NCBI RefSeq assembly: GCF_026341775.1
Contig: NZ_JAPEOB010000005.1
Span: forward strand, 62,001-126,000
DNA: 64,000 bases
Origin: Streptomyces sp. NBC_00654
GTDB taxonomy: Bacteria; Actinomycetota; Actinomycetes; Streptomycetales; Streptomycetaceae
Direction of reading: 5' to 3'
Part shown: in pieces, positions 8,265 through 17,192 of the stretch
Layout: each line of letters opens with the position of its first letter
Numbering within the stretch: the first letter of the stretch is position 1
Translations under genes and position numbers: made by a program
Notes under the pieces: model-generated
What the model was told of the DNA's origin: nothing
The model's input: only the letters and a program-made list of their open reading frames with translations
Databases searched by the model: none

Positions 8265-9562
8265 CAGGTGTCCGCCTCCTCTTTCCCGCCGCCGCCCTCA
8301 ATGAGGGTGAACATCCGGTCGTAGGTGTCCAGTTCGCGCTGTTCGACTTCGACGCCGAGGTTGTTCGGTGCCAGGGCGGCAGTATGGGCGGTGGCCGCTC
8401 GGGCGGCCTGCTGATGCCAGACCTCTCCGCGCAGGAGGCGGGCCGCCTCGGCGTGCTCGGGGTCGGTGAGCGTCTGGTGGCGGGCCCAGCAGCGCGGGTG
8501 CCGCGCCACCGTCTCCGTCCCGGCACCGGCGCTGGGGGTATCGGTGAGGGTGACCGTGATGTCCTCGTTGTCCGCACGGACCAGGACGCGGTGACCGATC
8601 GCCCGGGGGTGGACGGAATAGTCGCAGGTATCGACCCGGATGTAGTGGTCACGGCCGATGCGGGTCTGAAAGCGCCACCAGTGGGGCGGGGCGACCGGCG
8701 GGACCGGGAGCATCTGGGCCCGGTCGGACTCCCAGCGGTCCGTCGGCCGAGCGGCGATTGCACGATGGGTCCTGCGGTTGGCGATCTGCAGCCAGCCGGT
8801 GAGCTGGGTGTTGAAATCGTCGGGGCCACTGAACGTCCGCCCGGGCAGGAAACTCGTCTCCAGGTAACCATTCGCGCGTTCCACCAGGCCCTTGGCCTCC
8901 GGGTCACGGGGCCGGCACAAGTGGACCTTCACCGCGAGCAGCCCCGCGAACGCCGCGAACTCGGAAGTCAGCTTTCCTCTGCCGATGCCTGCCTCATTGT
9001 CCCAGACAAGCGTCCTGGGGACTGCTTGCCAGCCGTCGGCCAGCAGCCGCCAGTGACCGTCGATCAGGTCGCCGGTCTGCCGGGAGGGCAGCATCCGGGC
9101 GGTGATCATCCGTGAGTAGCCCGAGACGATGACCAGGACCGGCGGGCGTCCACTCTGGCCGTAGCCGAGGGGGATATCCACCGGCGGAAACCACAAGTCG
9201 CACTGCGCGAGCTCACCGGGCTGATAGACCGTCCGCGATACCGGATCCACCGGCAGATACACCGGCCGCAGCTCACGCACCCGGTCCCGCAGGATCGTCA
9301 GCCCGCGTTCCCAGCCGATTCGCTCCGCGATCACAGTCACGGGCATGGTCGGGGTCTGCCGCAGCAGCTCCCGGACCGCAGGTTCCACCGCGTCCACCGC
9401 AGACCCCTTCGCCGCCCGCCGGTACTGCGGGGGCCGGTCCGAAGCAAGAGCCCGTAGCACCGTGTTCCGTGAAATCCCCAGCTGTCGGGCAACAGCCCGC
9501 GCGGACAGTCCTTGAGCCCGGTGCAACCGGCGGATCTCAGCCCAGTCCTCCACAAGGATCAC
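8264..9562 (-). CDS. istA: IS21 transposase IstA
   Basis: DDE transposase with an N-terminal helix-turn-helix (LSARAVARQLGISRNTVLRA) and an RNase H-like core: first Asp in QCDLWFPP, second in VWDNEAG, and the Glu near PRDPEAKGLVERANGYLE. A longer frame opens at 9634, inside the element end, but the GTG at 9562 has a clear GGAGGAA ribosome binding site and begins with the family start VILVEDWAEIRRL, so it is preferred (432 aa). Confidence 0.93.
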   Translation of the reverse strand: MILVEDWAEIRRLHRAQGLSARAVARQLGISRNTVLRALASDRPPQYRRAAKGSAVDAVEPAVRELLRQTPTMPVTVIAERIGWERGLTILRDRVRELRPVYLPVDPVSRTVYQPGELAQCDLWFPPVDIPLGYGQSGRPPVLVIVSGYSRMITARMLPSRQTGDLIDGHWRLLADGWQAVPRTLVWDNEAGIGRGKLTSEFAAFAGLLAVKVHLCRPRDPEAKGLVERANGYLETSFLPGRTFSGPDDFNTQLTGWLQIANRRTHRAIAARPTDRWESDRAQMLPVPPVAPPHWWRFQTRIGRDHYIRVDTCDYSVHPRAIGHRVLVRADNEDITVTLTDTPSAGAGTETVARHPRCWARHQTLTDPEHAEAARLLRGEVWHQQAARAATAHTAALAPNNLGVEVEQRELDTYDRMFTLIEGGGGKEEADT

Positions 9563-9671
9563 CCTCTCTTCCTCCCGCTCCAGAGACCCTGAAGCCAGAA
9601 TGATCAAGAGATCGCAGAGTGGCTCACTTTTCATCCGCCGTCCGTGGTATCCATTTCACCCGTTGCCGACA

Positions 9672-10587
9672 GGCAGCCTGTCCCTGCCTCCCCGCAGGAC
9701 GTCCCTGCCATGGTTTTCATGCGGGGACCACAGTCCCGGACAGGATTGAGCGCTGGTGGAATGACAGCCCCCACGCAGGTGTGGGCGTGGCCTGTGGCCC
9801 GGCCAGCCTGGTCGTCATCGACATCGACGCGCATTCCGTCGCAGTCCCGGAGCGAAACCGTCTGCTGCCAGGCATCCCGATCCACGAGTCGGTCAACCTC
9901 AATGGTCTCGTCTCGGGCTTCGACACCCTGGCGCTGCTCGCCGCGCTCAGAAAGCAGCCGTCCCCCGCGGAGGATACGAACACTCTGAGGGTCCGTACAC
10001 CGTCCGGCGGGCTGCACGTCTGGTACCGCAACCCGTCTCCTGCCATCCGCTACCGGTCGTCCACCGGGTCAAGCCCGAAGGTCGCGCTCGCCTGGCAGGT
10101 CGATGTCCGGGCACACGGTGGGTACATCCTCGCGCCGGCAACCCGCACCTCCCAGGGCACTTACGAAGCCGTCGGCCCCACCCGGCTGCCTGCCCCGCTG
10201 CCGGACTGGCTCGCCGCGGAACTGACCCGCACCGGACACGTCCTGACCCCAGACCGACCGAGAACCCCGCGCGCACCGCTTCCCTCAGCGCGTGCAGCCC
10301 GCAGCCCGCAGCGCGCGCACCGGGTTCTCGATCCGCTCGTCGCCGCCGTTTCCGAGTGCGCGGCGACATCAGAGGGCGCCGGGTTCACCGAAAAGCTGAA
10401 CCGTGCAGCCTTCACCGCCGGGGGCCTGGTGGCCGCCGGCCATCTGGACGACCTAGCTGCCCGGCAGCTCTTGGTGAACGCGGCCGAGACTGCCCGGCCC
10501 TGGCAGACAGCACGCAACGAGAAGATCATCCATGACGGTCTCGCCGCCGGGACCGTCCGCCCGTTCCACCTCGAAGGACGTTCATGA
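9672..10587 (+). pseudogene. Prim-Pol C-terminal fragment (cut by IS21)
   Basis: Main part of the bifunctional primase/polymerase gene; an ATG inside the IS end (9619) opens the frame but is not the natural start. It carries the Prim-Pol core: GVGVACGPASLVVIDIDAH with the catalytic DxD, RTPSGGLHVWY with the SGGxH motif, and GGYILAPATR. Joined to 7177-7351 it would make about 361 aa. The stop overlaps the helicase ATG (ATGA at 10584-10587). The enzyme would prime or copy DNA for a plasmid- or phage-like replicon; as it stands it is disrupted in the zinc-binding region, though a shortened product is conceivable. Confidence 0.88.
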
Positions 10588-12119
10588 GCAGCGCCGAGAG
10601 CACGCGTTTTGACGCAACTGCCGCCGCTCAGCAGATGCTCGATCTTCAAGAAGAGGCCCCCGCCCTGCCTGCGCAGGCATCGACTCCGAAATCTGCGCCG
10701 GGGATCTCAGCCGTTCCGCCGGCCGGGCATGCGGGTGGACAACTGCCCTCCACCCTGACCGACCGCGGTAACGCGAAGCTGTTCGTCCGTCTCTACCGGG
10801 ACGAGTTCCGGCATGTCGAGGGACTGGGCTGGTTCTCCTGGGACGGCTACCGGTGGAAACGCACCGGAGGAGAGAAGGCTGCTCTATGGGCGGCAGGGGA
10901 GATGGCCGAGGAAATGCCGGAGACAGACCCCCGCGGCCTGTTCAGCGACCGCGAGCTCCACGTCCACAAGAAGCGCACGCTGTCGACCACCGGCATGAAG
11001 GCACTCCTCGTCCAGGCGAAAGCCTCCCCGGACCTGTCCCTGGATCCCGACACCCTCGACGGGGACCCCTACGCCCTGTGCACCCCCGAAGGTGTCGTCG
11101 ACCTCCACACCGGCCGGCTCCGCAAGCCGGACGCCACCCGGGACTTCCACTCACGAGCCACCAGCGTCGCCCCCCAGGCCATGCCCACCCCCCGCTGGGA
11201 CCGCTTCCTCACCGACACCTTCGGCGACGACGCCGAAGGCCGGGAAATGATCGACTTCCTGAAACTGCTCCTGGGCTACTCCGTCACCGGCGACGTCGGC
11301 GCGCAGGTCCTGCCCTTCCTCCACGGCCAGGGCAAGAACGGCAAGTCCGTCCTCCTCGACGTGATGATCCAGATCCTGGGCGACTACGCGGACGCCGCCC
11401 CACCCGGCTTCCTCATGGACCGCGGCGCCTTCTCCGAACACTCCACCGAACTCACCGAACTCCACGGCCGCCGCCTCATCGTGTGCAGCGAACTCAAACC
11501 GAACGACAAGTTCGACGAGGCCCGCGTCCGCCTCCTCACCGGCGGCGACAAAATCAAAGCCCGCCGCATGCGACAGGACTACTTCTCCTTCACCCCCACC
11601 CACCACCTCTGGCTCCTCGGCAACCACCGGCCCGAGGTCTCCACCGGCGGCTTCGCCTTCTGGCGCCGCATCCGGCTGCTGCCCTTCGAACGAGTCGTCT
11701 CCGACGACCACAAGATCGACAACCTCGCCGTCGAACTCGTCCGCGACGAAGGCCCCGGCATCCTGCACTGGCTCACCGAAGGCGCCCGCCGATACCTCGC
11801 CACCCGCGACCCCCTCACCGGACCCGACCGCGTCCGCATCGCCACCACCGCCTACGCCAACACCGAAGACCACATCGGCCGCTTCCTCACCGAATGCTGC
11901 ACCCGCGACACCGAGACCCACCCCGACCTCCGCGTCGAACAAGGCCTCCTCTACACCGCCTACAGCTCCTGGTGCACCGCCGGAGAAGGCATCCGCCCCG
12001 CCACCGCACGCACCTTCGCCACCCGAGTCCGCCAGGAACTCGCCCTCGCCTCACCCTCCGACATGATCAAATCCAACGGCCGAAAGTTCTACCCCGCCCT
12101 CGCCCTGGCAGCCGAGTAG
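10584..12119 (+). CDS. P4-family D5-like replicative helicase/primase
   Basis: Product of 511 aa, a superfamily III helicase of phage/plasmid primase (P4 alpha/D5) type that unwinds the origin and works with the Prim-Pol protein encoded just before it (4-nt overlap). Residues about 60-230 form the D5_N region, Walker A is GQGKNGKS near residue 248, Walker B is LIVCSEL, and the arginine-finger region is FWRRIRLLPFE. The C-terminus (TARTFATRVRQEL) resembles a winged helix. No integrase is adjacent, so the module may be a remnant of a larger element. Confidence 0.9.
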   Translation: MSSAESTRFDATAAAQQMLDLQEEAPALPAQASTPKSAPGISAVPPAGHAGGQLPSTLTDRGNAKLFVRLYRDEFRHVEGLGWFSWDGYRWKRTGGEKAALWAAGEMAEEMPETDPRGLFSDRELHVHKKRTLSTTGMKALLVQAKASPDLSLDPDTLDGDPYALCTPEGVVDLHTGRLRKPDATRDFHSRATSVAPQAMPTPRWDRFLTDTFGDDAEGREMIDFLKLLLGYSVTGDVGAQVLPFLHGQGKNGKSVLLDVMIQILGDYADAAPPGFLMDRGAFSEHSTELTELHGRRLIVCSELKPNDKFDEARVRLLTGGDKIKARRMRQDYFSFTPTHHLWLLGNHRPEVSTGGFAFWRRIRLLPFERVVSDDHKIDNLAVELVRDEGPGILHWLTEGARRYLATRDPLTGPDRVRIATTAYANTEDHIGRFLTECCTRDTETHPDLRVEQGLLYTAYSSWCTAGEGIRPATARTFATRVRQELALASPSDMIKSNGRKFYPALALAAE

Positions 12120-12287
12120 ATGAAAACCCACCCCCACCACACACCCCTGCCCCCACATCCCGGACCGCTCTACGATGGAGAGGCCCACACCAGCACGGAC
12201 AACCCACAGCCCCACGGGCAGGAAAACAACCAAAGCACCGGACAGACCACCACCGGCGCAGCCACACAGGAGGGAACGCGGCCATGA
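12120..12287 (+). CDS. Possible 55-aa coupled protein
   Basis: ATG at 12120 follows the helicase stop with no gap (TAGATG), and the stop TGA at 12285-12287 overlaps the next ATG by four bases. The product is Pro/His-rich at the start (MKTHPHHTPLPPHPG) and Gln/Thr-rich at the end. There is no recognised domain. Its exact fit between two coupled genes is the main argument for it; the ribosome binding site of the next gene lies inside it. Confidence 0.45.
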   Translation: MKTHPHHTPLPPHPGPLYDGEAHTSTDNPQPHGQENNQSTGQTTTGAATQEGTRP

Positions 12288-12667
12288 GCTCGCTACTGAC
12301 CGAGAGCGACCTCACCGACGAAGCCCGCATCGTGTGGCTGGAAAACCCCGACACCCTCGACTACGTCCGCCAGGCCCTCGACAAAACACCCCGCCGCCGC
12401 AACAAACCCCGCTACGCCCGCGACGGCCGGATGATCGGCTACACCGAACTCGACGAGACCGCGGACGCCGATCCCGACAGCGGCCTCTACCGCAGACGTG
12501 TCTTCTTCCTCCTGCCCCACGACCGCGACACGGCTCCCGATGGCGTCTACCGTCAAGGCGCCCCCGGCGAGGCCGTCGACCCACGGACCATCGAGCCCAG
12601 GAAAGTCGGGGAGAAAACCCCCCGCTCCCAGCAAGGCGACGCCGCAGCCGTTTCCGCGAACCGATAG
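12284..12667 (+). CDS. Unknown protein downstream of helicase
   Basis: A 127-aa protein starting at ATG 12284 behind a strong AGGAGGG site. The sequence is Arg/Asp-rich, with KTPRRRNKPRYARDGRMIGY and YRRRVFFLLPHD; no membrane segment or known domain is seen. Its position as the last gene of the Prim-Pol/helicase operon suggests a role in that replicon. The C-terminal 30 residues are low complexity. Confidence 0.65.
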   Translation: MSSLLTESDLTDEARIVWLENPDTLDYVRQALDKTPRRRNKPRYARDGRMIGYTELDETADADPDSGLYRRRVFFLLPHDRDTAPDGVYRQGAPGEAVDPRTIEPRKVGEKTPRSQQGDAAAVSANR

Positions 12668-12713
12668 CACACCCCACGACCTCGCGAGCGGGTTCGGCGC
12701 GGTCACGATGGCG

Positions 12714-12977
12714 GTGGAGGGCTTCGACGTTTTCGCTGGGCCGGGTCCTCATCGCCTTGATCTCCGCGGACTCCTCCGTGGTTGTCCCCGGACGCTGCCC
12801 GGAGTTGATCTCGTTCTGCCTGACCCAGTTCCGCAGAGTCTCGGCCGAGCCGATTCCGACCTTCTGGGCGACCGCCCTCAGCCTGGCCGACTGGTTCGGG
12901 AAATCGCCACGAATCTCAGCGGCCATACGGACCGCTCGTCTGCGCAGCTCAAGGGGTACGAGGAAGGGCGTGGAATG
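12714..12977 (-). pseudogene. IS3-family OrfA remnant
   Basis: Minus-strand frame reading ELRRRAVRMAAEIRGDFPNQ, then AVAQKVGIGSAETLRNWVRQ and TTEESAEIKAMRT, the helix-turn-helix and start of the leucine-zipper region of IS3 OrfA proteins. It has no proper start and no OrfB follows. It is a fragment of about 88 codons embedded in a longer meaningless frame. Confidence 0.8.
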
Positions 12978-13192
12978 CCGTTGTTGGGACGGCGCTCTGA
13001 TCGGGCTGGTGGAGAGGCAGCCGGCGCCATTCCCGCATAAGGGCTCGTGGGCCCAGGGATTCGTGTCAGGCGTTGCTCCGGCTGCCCGTCGACCAGCCCG
13101 ACCCGGCTTGGGTGACGGAGAAGGGACACCGCTTCCGCTGCCCAGTTCGACCAACAGCAAAGCGATATGCGGCGTCTGTTCATTGCTGTGCG

Positions 13193-14434
13193 TCAGTCTG
13201 GCGTAGCCGTAGGTTTGAACATGACAATCTCGTTGTAGAGCTGGTCTGTCCGCAGGCAGTGGTGCAGACCGCTGAGGAGTCGGTTGCCCACGTGACGCAG
13301 TGCCGCTGCGTACCCGTCACCGCGTTTGCGTCGGGTCTCGTACAGGGCCCGGGATCCGGGGGATCGGGTGAGGGAGCCGAATGCCCAATGATGCACTGCA
13401 GCCTTGAGCGTCCGGTTGCAGACATTGCGGTGGACAACTGAGTGGCTGCTGCCGGAGGACCAGGTGATTGGGGCGGTGCCGGCGTACGCGCGGAGCTGTC
13501 GGTGTGTGGGGAAGCGGTTCAGGTCGTCGCCGATCTCGGCGAACAGCCGGGCGGCGGTGATCGGGCCGCACGCCGGAAAGCTCCGGTAGATCTTGTAGTG
13601 GGGGTGTGCGGAGAAGGCGACGTCGGTCTTCTCCGCGAGTTCGTTGGCGTGTTGACAGACGATGTCCAGTTCAGCGATGAGGAGGCGGGTGCGGGTGCCC
13701 ATGGCCTCCTCAGTCTCGGGGTGTTGTCGTAGGCGGGGCTGGGAGAACAGGTTCTGCAGGCGTGAGGCCTCATGGTCGAGGAGACGGAGTCGTCCGGCGG
13801 CAGCGAGGGCGTTGTAGATATTGAGTTTGGACAGTGCTGCTGCATGGCGAGGAGTTGGGGCCAGTGTGAGCATCGCACGGGCTTCGGGCCGCCGCAGGCC
13901 GTGCTGCATGCCTGCCCAGGCCTCGACTGCGGCGGGGAAGAACAGGCCGAGGTGTGCGCGTAGCCGGACCATGATTGTGCGGGCGTTCTCCGCGCTGGCG
14001 GCTTGGGCACGGGCGAGCACGGTGATGGCTGCCGCCTGGTCGGACGTTGCGGGTGCGGTCCGACGGCGGGCAGGGTTCTGCCGAATGATGTCGGCCAGCA
14101 GGGCTGCGTCTCCCCGGTCGCTCTTGGAGACTGCTGCGGAGTGGCGGCCGCGGTAGCGGGACGTCACGGCCGGGGGAATGACTATCACGGGCTGGCGGTG
14201 GCGCAGCAGCTCGGTGACCAGCAGGCGACCACCTTCCTCGATCGCGATCGGGACCTGCCGGCGGGTGAACCGGTGGCTGGTTGGATTGAGTGCGCGCAGC
14301 GCGCCGAGTATCTCTCGCACGCCTTCCGGCGATTCGGGCACCCGAAGGTGCGTCACGAGGGAACCCTCATCGTCGAGGATCACGAAGTCCTGCAAGCCCC
14401 ATGACCAGTCGATTCCGGCCCACCATCGCCGCAT
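13193..14434 (-). CDS. IS110-family transposase
   Basis: Product of 413 aa from ATG 14434, which has a GGAGGTG site upstream and starts with MRRWWAGIDWSWGLQDFVI; an earlier ATG (14473) is less likely. The N-terminal DEDD (RuvC-like) domain has the first Asp in AGIDWSW and the later pair in SKSDRGDAALLADI. The C-terminal Transposase_20 domain reads SFPACGPITAARLFAEIG. IS110 elements lack clear inverted repeats, so the ends cannot be set from sequence alone; a bridge-RNA-type non-coding region could lie in the flanks. Confidence 0.9.
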   Translation of the reverse strand: MRRWWAGIDWSWGLQDFVILDDEGSLVTHLRVPESPEGVREILGALRALNPTSHRFTRRQVPIAIEEGGRLLVTELLRHRQPVIVIPPAVTSRYRGRHSAAVSKSDRGDAALLADIIRQNPARRRTAPATSDQAAAITVLARAQAASAENARTIMVRLRAHLGLFFPAAVEAWAGMQHGLRRPEARAMLTLAPTPRHAAALSKLNIYNALAAAGRLRLLDHEASRLQNLFSQPRLRQHPETEEAMGTRTRLLIAELDIVCQHANELAEKTDVAFSAHPHYKIYRSFPACGPITAARLFAEIGDDLNRFPTHRQLRAYAGTAPITWSSGSSHSVVHRNVCNRTLKAAVHHWAFGSLTRSPGSRALYETRRKRGDGYAAALRHVGNRLLSGLHHCLRTDQLYNEIVMFKPTATPD

Positions 14435-14568
14435 CCCAGCACCACCTCCACGAAGGTGGCATGTATGCATCACGCAGCCACCTGCACCACCACCGGGGGT
14501 GTTGTGCAGGACAGACTCAGAAAGGGTGATCTACGGCCCACCGGATTTCACCGGCGAGGAGCCCGCCG

Positions 14569-14961
14569 GCGGGTGACGGCCGCGACGGACAAGGCCGAGT
14601 CCTTCAGCCGGTTCTCCCAGTGGGCCGGCTTCGGCATCCAGGGCGTCCTCGCCGACAATGACCCCACCGAGCAGGAGAAGGCGATGAAGTCAACGCCCTG
14701 CTCACCAACCCGGTCATTCTTCACAACGCCCTGGACATTGCGGAGATCGTCGGCCAGTTCCTGGAGGAGGGCCGGAAGATCGAACCGGAGGACCTGGCCC
14801 ACATCTCGCCGTACCTGACCGAGCACATCAAACGGTTCGGCGAGTGCTCCACCCACGAACTCGGCATCCAGCCCGAGGTGTACGACCCGAAGCTCGACGT
14901 CGACTTTACCCAGCTCCGCGACCAGGACCTGTGCGCCGAGGGCTTCGGGACAGCGGCCTGA
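14569..14961 (+). pseudogene. Tn3-family transposase C-terminal remnant
   Basis: Reads QWAGFGIQGVLADNDPTEQE, then after a one-base loss near 14690 (AAG TCA for expected AAG TTC A) continues NALLTNPVILHNALDIAEIV and ISPYLTEHIKRFGE to the TGA at 14959-14961. These are the conserved last segments of Tn3 transposases. The N-terminal 850 or so residues are absent here. A separate N-terminal Tn3 fragment lies at 18209-19785. Confidence 0.85.
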
Positions 14962-15044
14962 TCGGGCGAAGTCGGGCGGCAGTTCGTCTGAGATGTCGGC
15001 CATGGCGTCGGTGGTGAACTTGCACTCGCCAAGGGGCGACGCTG

Positions 15045-15764
15045 TTATTTCTCGGTCTTGAGGCCGTGGGTGTGCCGGATGGTGGAGACGTTGGGGGTGT
15101 GCTGTACCGCAGGTGGCTGACGCAGCCCGGGCAGTGCGGGTCCCAGTGGACGTCCCGGTGGCTGAAGGGGGTGCGGCTGACGTGGTGGATCGGGGGTTCG
15201 ACTGTTGTCGTCCAGGAACAGGCTTAGCAGCGGTCCGCTGAGGGTGTCGGTGTCGAGCGCCGCCTCGGTGTGGTGGGCTACAGCGTTCAGCACGGGTACC
15301 AGACCGGAATACTCCGTGCCCGCTGCGTCGAGCTGTTCCTGCACCGCGTCCCACCAGGGGTGTGGTGCAGGTGGTCTGGTGTGGGTGCAGCCGGGCTCGA
15401 AACGCTCGGTGCACCGACCGTCGCGCCAGCACGCGAAGCCGTTCATGCCGTCCCCGCCCCGTAGGACGCTGAAGGTCTCGGTGCCTTGGGACAGTGCCGA
15501 CAGGGGGCCGGACATTGCGCCCATGACCCCGTACTCCTCGAAGCAGAACGACCAGTCGTCCAGGGCCCCGGCGCGTAGCACCGATCCTTCTGTCCCGCTG
15601 AGCTGTACGGCCTGCTGTCGAGTCAGGATCTGGGCGGTTCGGCTGTCGGCCCCGTACCGGGCCAGCACGTCGTGCGGTGTGATGCAGCGGGTGAAGGTCA
15701 CGCACCACATCACCGTACTCGGATCTGTGACCCATGCCCACGGCATGGGCGGGGATTCTTCCAC
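15045..15764 (-). CDS. DUF6461-type protein, possible immunity partner
   Basis: A 239-aa protein. GTG at 15764 is chosen because GGAG lies 9 bases upstream and the family-like start WVTDPSTVMWCVTFTRCITP follows closely; ATG 15743 is an alternative. The body (FCFEEYGVMGAMSG, VLRGGDGMNGFACWRDG) fits the actinobacterial DUF6461 family. The C-terminal third is Pro-rich low complexity. It sits 80 bases downstream of a secreted nuclease gene on the same strand, so an immunity role is an inference from position only. Confidence 0.65.
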   Translation of the reverse strand: MEESPPMPWAWVTDPSTVMWCVTFTRCITPHDVLARYGADSRTAQILTRQQAVQLSGTEGSVLRAGALDDWSFCFEEYGVMGAMSGPLSALSQGTETFSVLRGGDGMNGFACWRDGRCTERFEPGCTHTRPPAPHPWWDAVQEQLDAAGTEYSGLVPVLNAVAHHTEAALDTDTLSGPLLSLFLDDNSRTPDPPRQPHPLQPPGRPLGPALPGLRQPPAVQHTPNVSTIRHTHGLKTEK

Positions 15765-15791
15765 GTCGTTGATCTCCTTCGGCTCCACGGA

Positions 15792-15820
15792 AGGGCCCCG
15801 AAAATCATTCTCGGGGCCCT
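15792..15820 (-). terminator. Hairpin between nuclease and DUF6461 genes
   Basis: AGGGCCCCGA and TCGGGGCCCT form a perfect 10-bp GC-rich stem around a 9-base loop. It lies in the 80-base gap after the nuclease stop, so it could terminate or attenuate transcription into the downstream gene and keep its level lower. Confidence 0.6.
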
Positions 15821-15844
15821 GGCTGGGCGGTGCGGCGTCCAGTA

Positions 15845-17134
15845 TCAGGCGATGACGTTGACGTTGTACTTCTCGGTGTCCAGGATGCGCTGGTTCTTCA
15901 CGAAGGCCCCGTACCTGCCGCCGGCGGACTGGTTGGCCTCCAGAGCGACGTGACCACGTATACACGGCTCATTGAAGGTGACAGGCTTGTCCGTACGAGC
16001 CTCGTAAATCATCCACTGCCCGTTCTGGAACAGTGGGACGATGTCGGCACACAGAGCACCATCGGTTCCCCCCTCGAACGAGCCGGCGAAGGGGAACTCG
16101 TCGCAGGAGTCATTCGGCACGTTCTGCGGGAGCAGCACAAATGGGTCGCTGCTCTGGGATCCGCACGTGCGTGCCCGGTTGGCGTCATTGAGTCCGTCCG
16201 CCCGGCTCAGCGGGGCCCAGTCACGCAGGTTGGCCTGGGCGAAGCCGTAGGCAGCGGCGGCCGCCCCGTGATTGGGGTCAGAGAGCGAGTACTCCAGGGC
16301 GGCCCTCCTCTCGGGGATGACACAGCCAGGCGTGGCGAGCTCCGCATCGCATCGGATTTTCGCCTGGACTGGGCTGTCCCAGTTGACGTTGGGCTGAGTG
16401 GGGATGTTGCCCGTGGTGGTGACGTACATGTGGTATTTCGTCTGGAAGCTGTCCGACGCACCGGAAGCGACGTTGCTGTTGTAGGTGACAGACCCGGACG
16501 CCTGCGCACCAACGCCGAGAGTCCTGGCACCCGTCCAGGGGCGGTTGCTGGGCGCGGAACAGGCCGAGGTGCAGGACACGTCGAAGGAGACGTTGAGGCT
16601 CGTCACCTGCCCGGTGACGGCAATCACCTTGACGGTGATCAGCTCGTTCCAGCTCACGTTAGTGGCGCTGAGGTCCATGCTGCTCTTCACGTCCATCAGG
16701 CCGGTTCCCAAGACCGCGCCCTTGTCATCCCACAGCGTGTATGTGACCTCCTGACCGTTCAGACACATGCCGCCGGTCCGGGTCCAGGTCCAGTAGCCCG
16801 GCTGAGTGATGTCGCAGGCTTCGGCGTCAGCGGTCTGTTCGGCAGTCCACGCGGTAGCGGTGCGGCTTGCCGCCAGCGGCCTGGTCTCGACACACGCCAT
16901 GGCCGCACCGCCAAGAGCGGCCCGCTCGGAGAGCTGAATGGGGGAGCACGACCTTCCGGAGCCGAGTTTGACTTGGCCCTGCTCCGATTCCGGGGCTGGG
17001 AGGTCAGCGGCCTTAATCGTGCCAAGCGCCTGGCGCCCAGGAGTATCGGCTGCTGTAGCACTACCCGTGACAGCAAAGGACACGGCGGCTGCCAGCGAGG
17101 CAGCCGCCGCGATTATGCGCTGTGTGCGGCTCAT
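15845..17134 (-). CDS. Secreted NucA/NucB-type deoxyribonuclease
   Basis: Product of 429 aa. ATG 17134 has an AAGGAAG site and begins a classic Sec signal peptide (MSRTQRIIAAAASLAAAVSF, cleavage near SATAAD). The middle is a Cys-containing beta-rich region. The C-terminal quarter carries the NucA/NucB DNase signature: NDSCDEFPFAGSFEGG near residues 340-355 with the catalytic Asp-Glu, then EPCIRGHVALEANQSAGG. It is expected to degrade DNA outside the cell, in competition or development. The longer frame upstream of 17134 is not coding. Confidence 0.85.
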   Translation of the reverse strand: MSRTQRIIAAAASLAAAVSFAVTGSATAADTPGRQALGTIKAADLPAPESEQGQVKLGSGRSCSPIQLSERAALGGAAMACVETRPLAASRTATAWTAEQTADAEACDITQPGYWTWTRTGGMCLNGQEVTYTLWDDKGAVLGTGLMDVKSSMDLSATNVSWNELITVKVIAVTGQVTSLNVSFDVSCTSACSAPSNRPWTGARTLGVGAQASGSVTYNSNVASGASDSFQTKYHMYVTTTGNIPTQPNVNWDSPVQAKIRCDAELATPGCVIPERRAALEYSLSDPNHGAAAAAYGFAQANLRDWAPLSRADGLNDANRARTCGSQSSDPFVLLPQNVPNDSCDEFPFAGSFEGGTDGALCADIVPLFQNGQWMIYEARTDKPVTFNEPCIRGHVALEANQSAGGRYGAFVKNQRILDTEKYNVNVIA

Positions 17135-17160
17135 CAACTTCCTTCTGTTGAACGGACGTG

Positions 17161-17192
17161 CACGGTGTGCACACGTTTGCGTGCACACCGTG
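17161..17192. promoter_or_regulatory. Perfect inverted repeat upstream of nuclease
   Basis: CACGGTGTGCAC and GTGCACACCGTG flank an 8-base spacer, 27-58 bases upstream of the nuclease start codon. The position fits an operator or a 5'-leader hairpin controlling the nuclease. No regulator gene is adjacent. Confidence 0.5.

Larger units (their letters stand above)
7352..9671 (-). mobile_element. Complete IS21-family insertion sequence
   Basis: The ends are inverted repeats starting TGTCGGCAACGG (7352) and ending CCGTTGCCGACA (9671); similarity continues inward over about 60 bp, including TGAA..GTG.GCC and TGCG. The flanks carry a 5-bp direct repeat GGCAG (7347-7351 and 9672-9676), as IS21 elements make. 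Length is 2,320 bp with overlapping istA and istB in the usual order. Both genes look intact, so the element may still be active. Confidence 0.93.

Noticed and set aside
7390..9633. IS21 boundaries at the inner TGAA..GTG.GCC repeats
   Set aside because: The outer TGTCGGCAACGG repeats match better, give the GGCAG target duplication and restore the host frame; the inner matches are subterminal repeats.
10853..12667. 604-aa plus-strand frame overlapping the helicase gene
   Set aside because: Most of it is an Arg/Pro/His-rich shadow of the helicase; only its last 127 codons, behind their own ribosome binding site at 12284, are coding.
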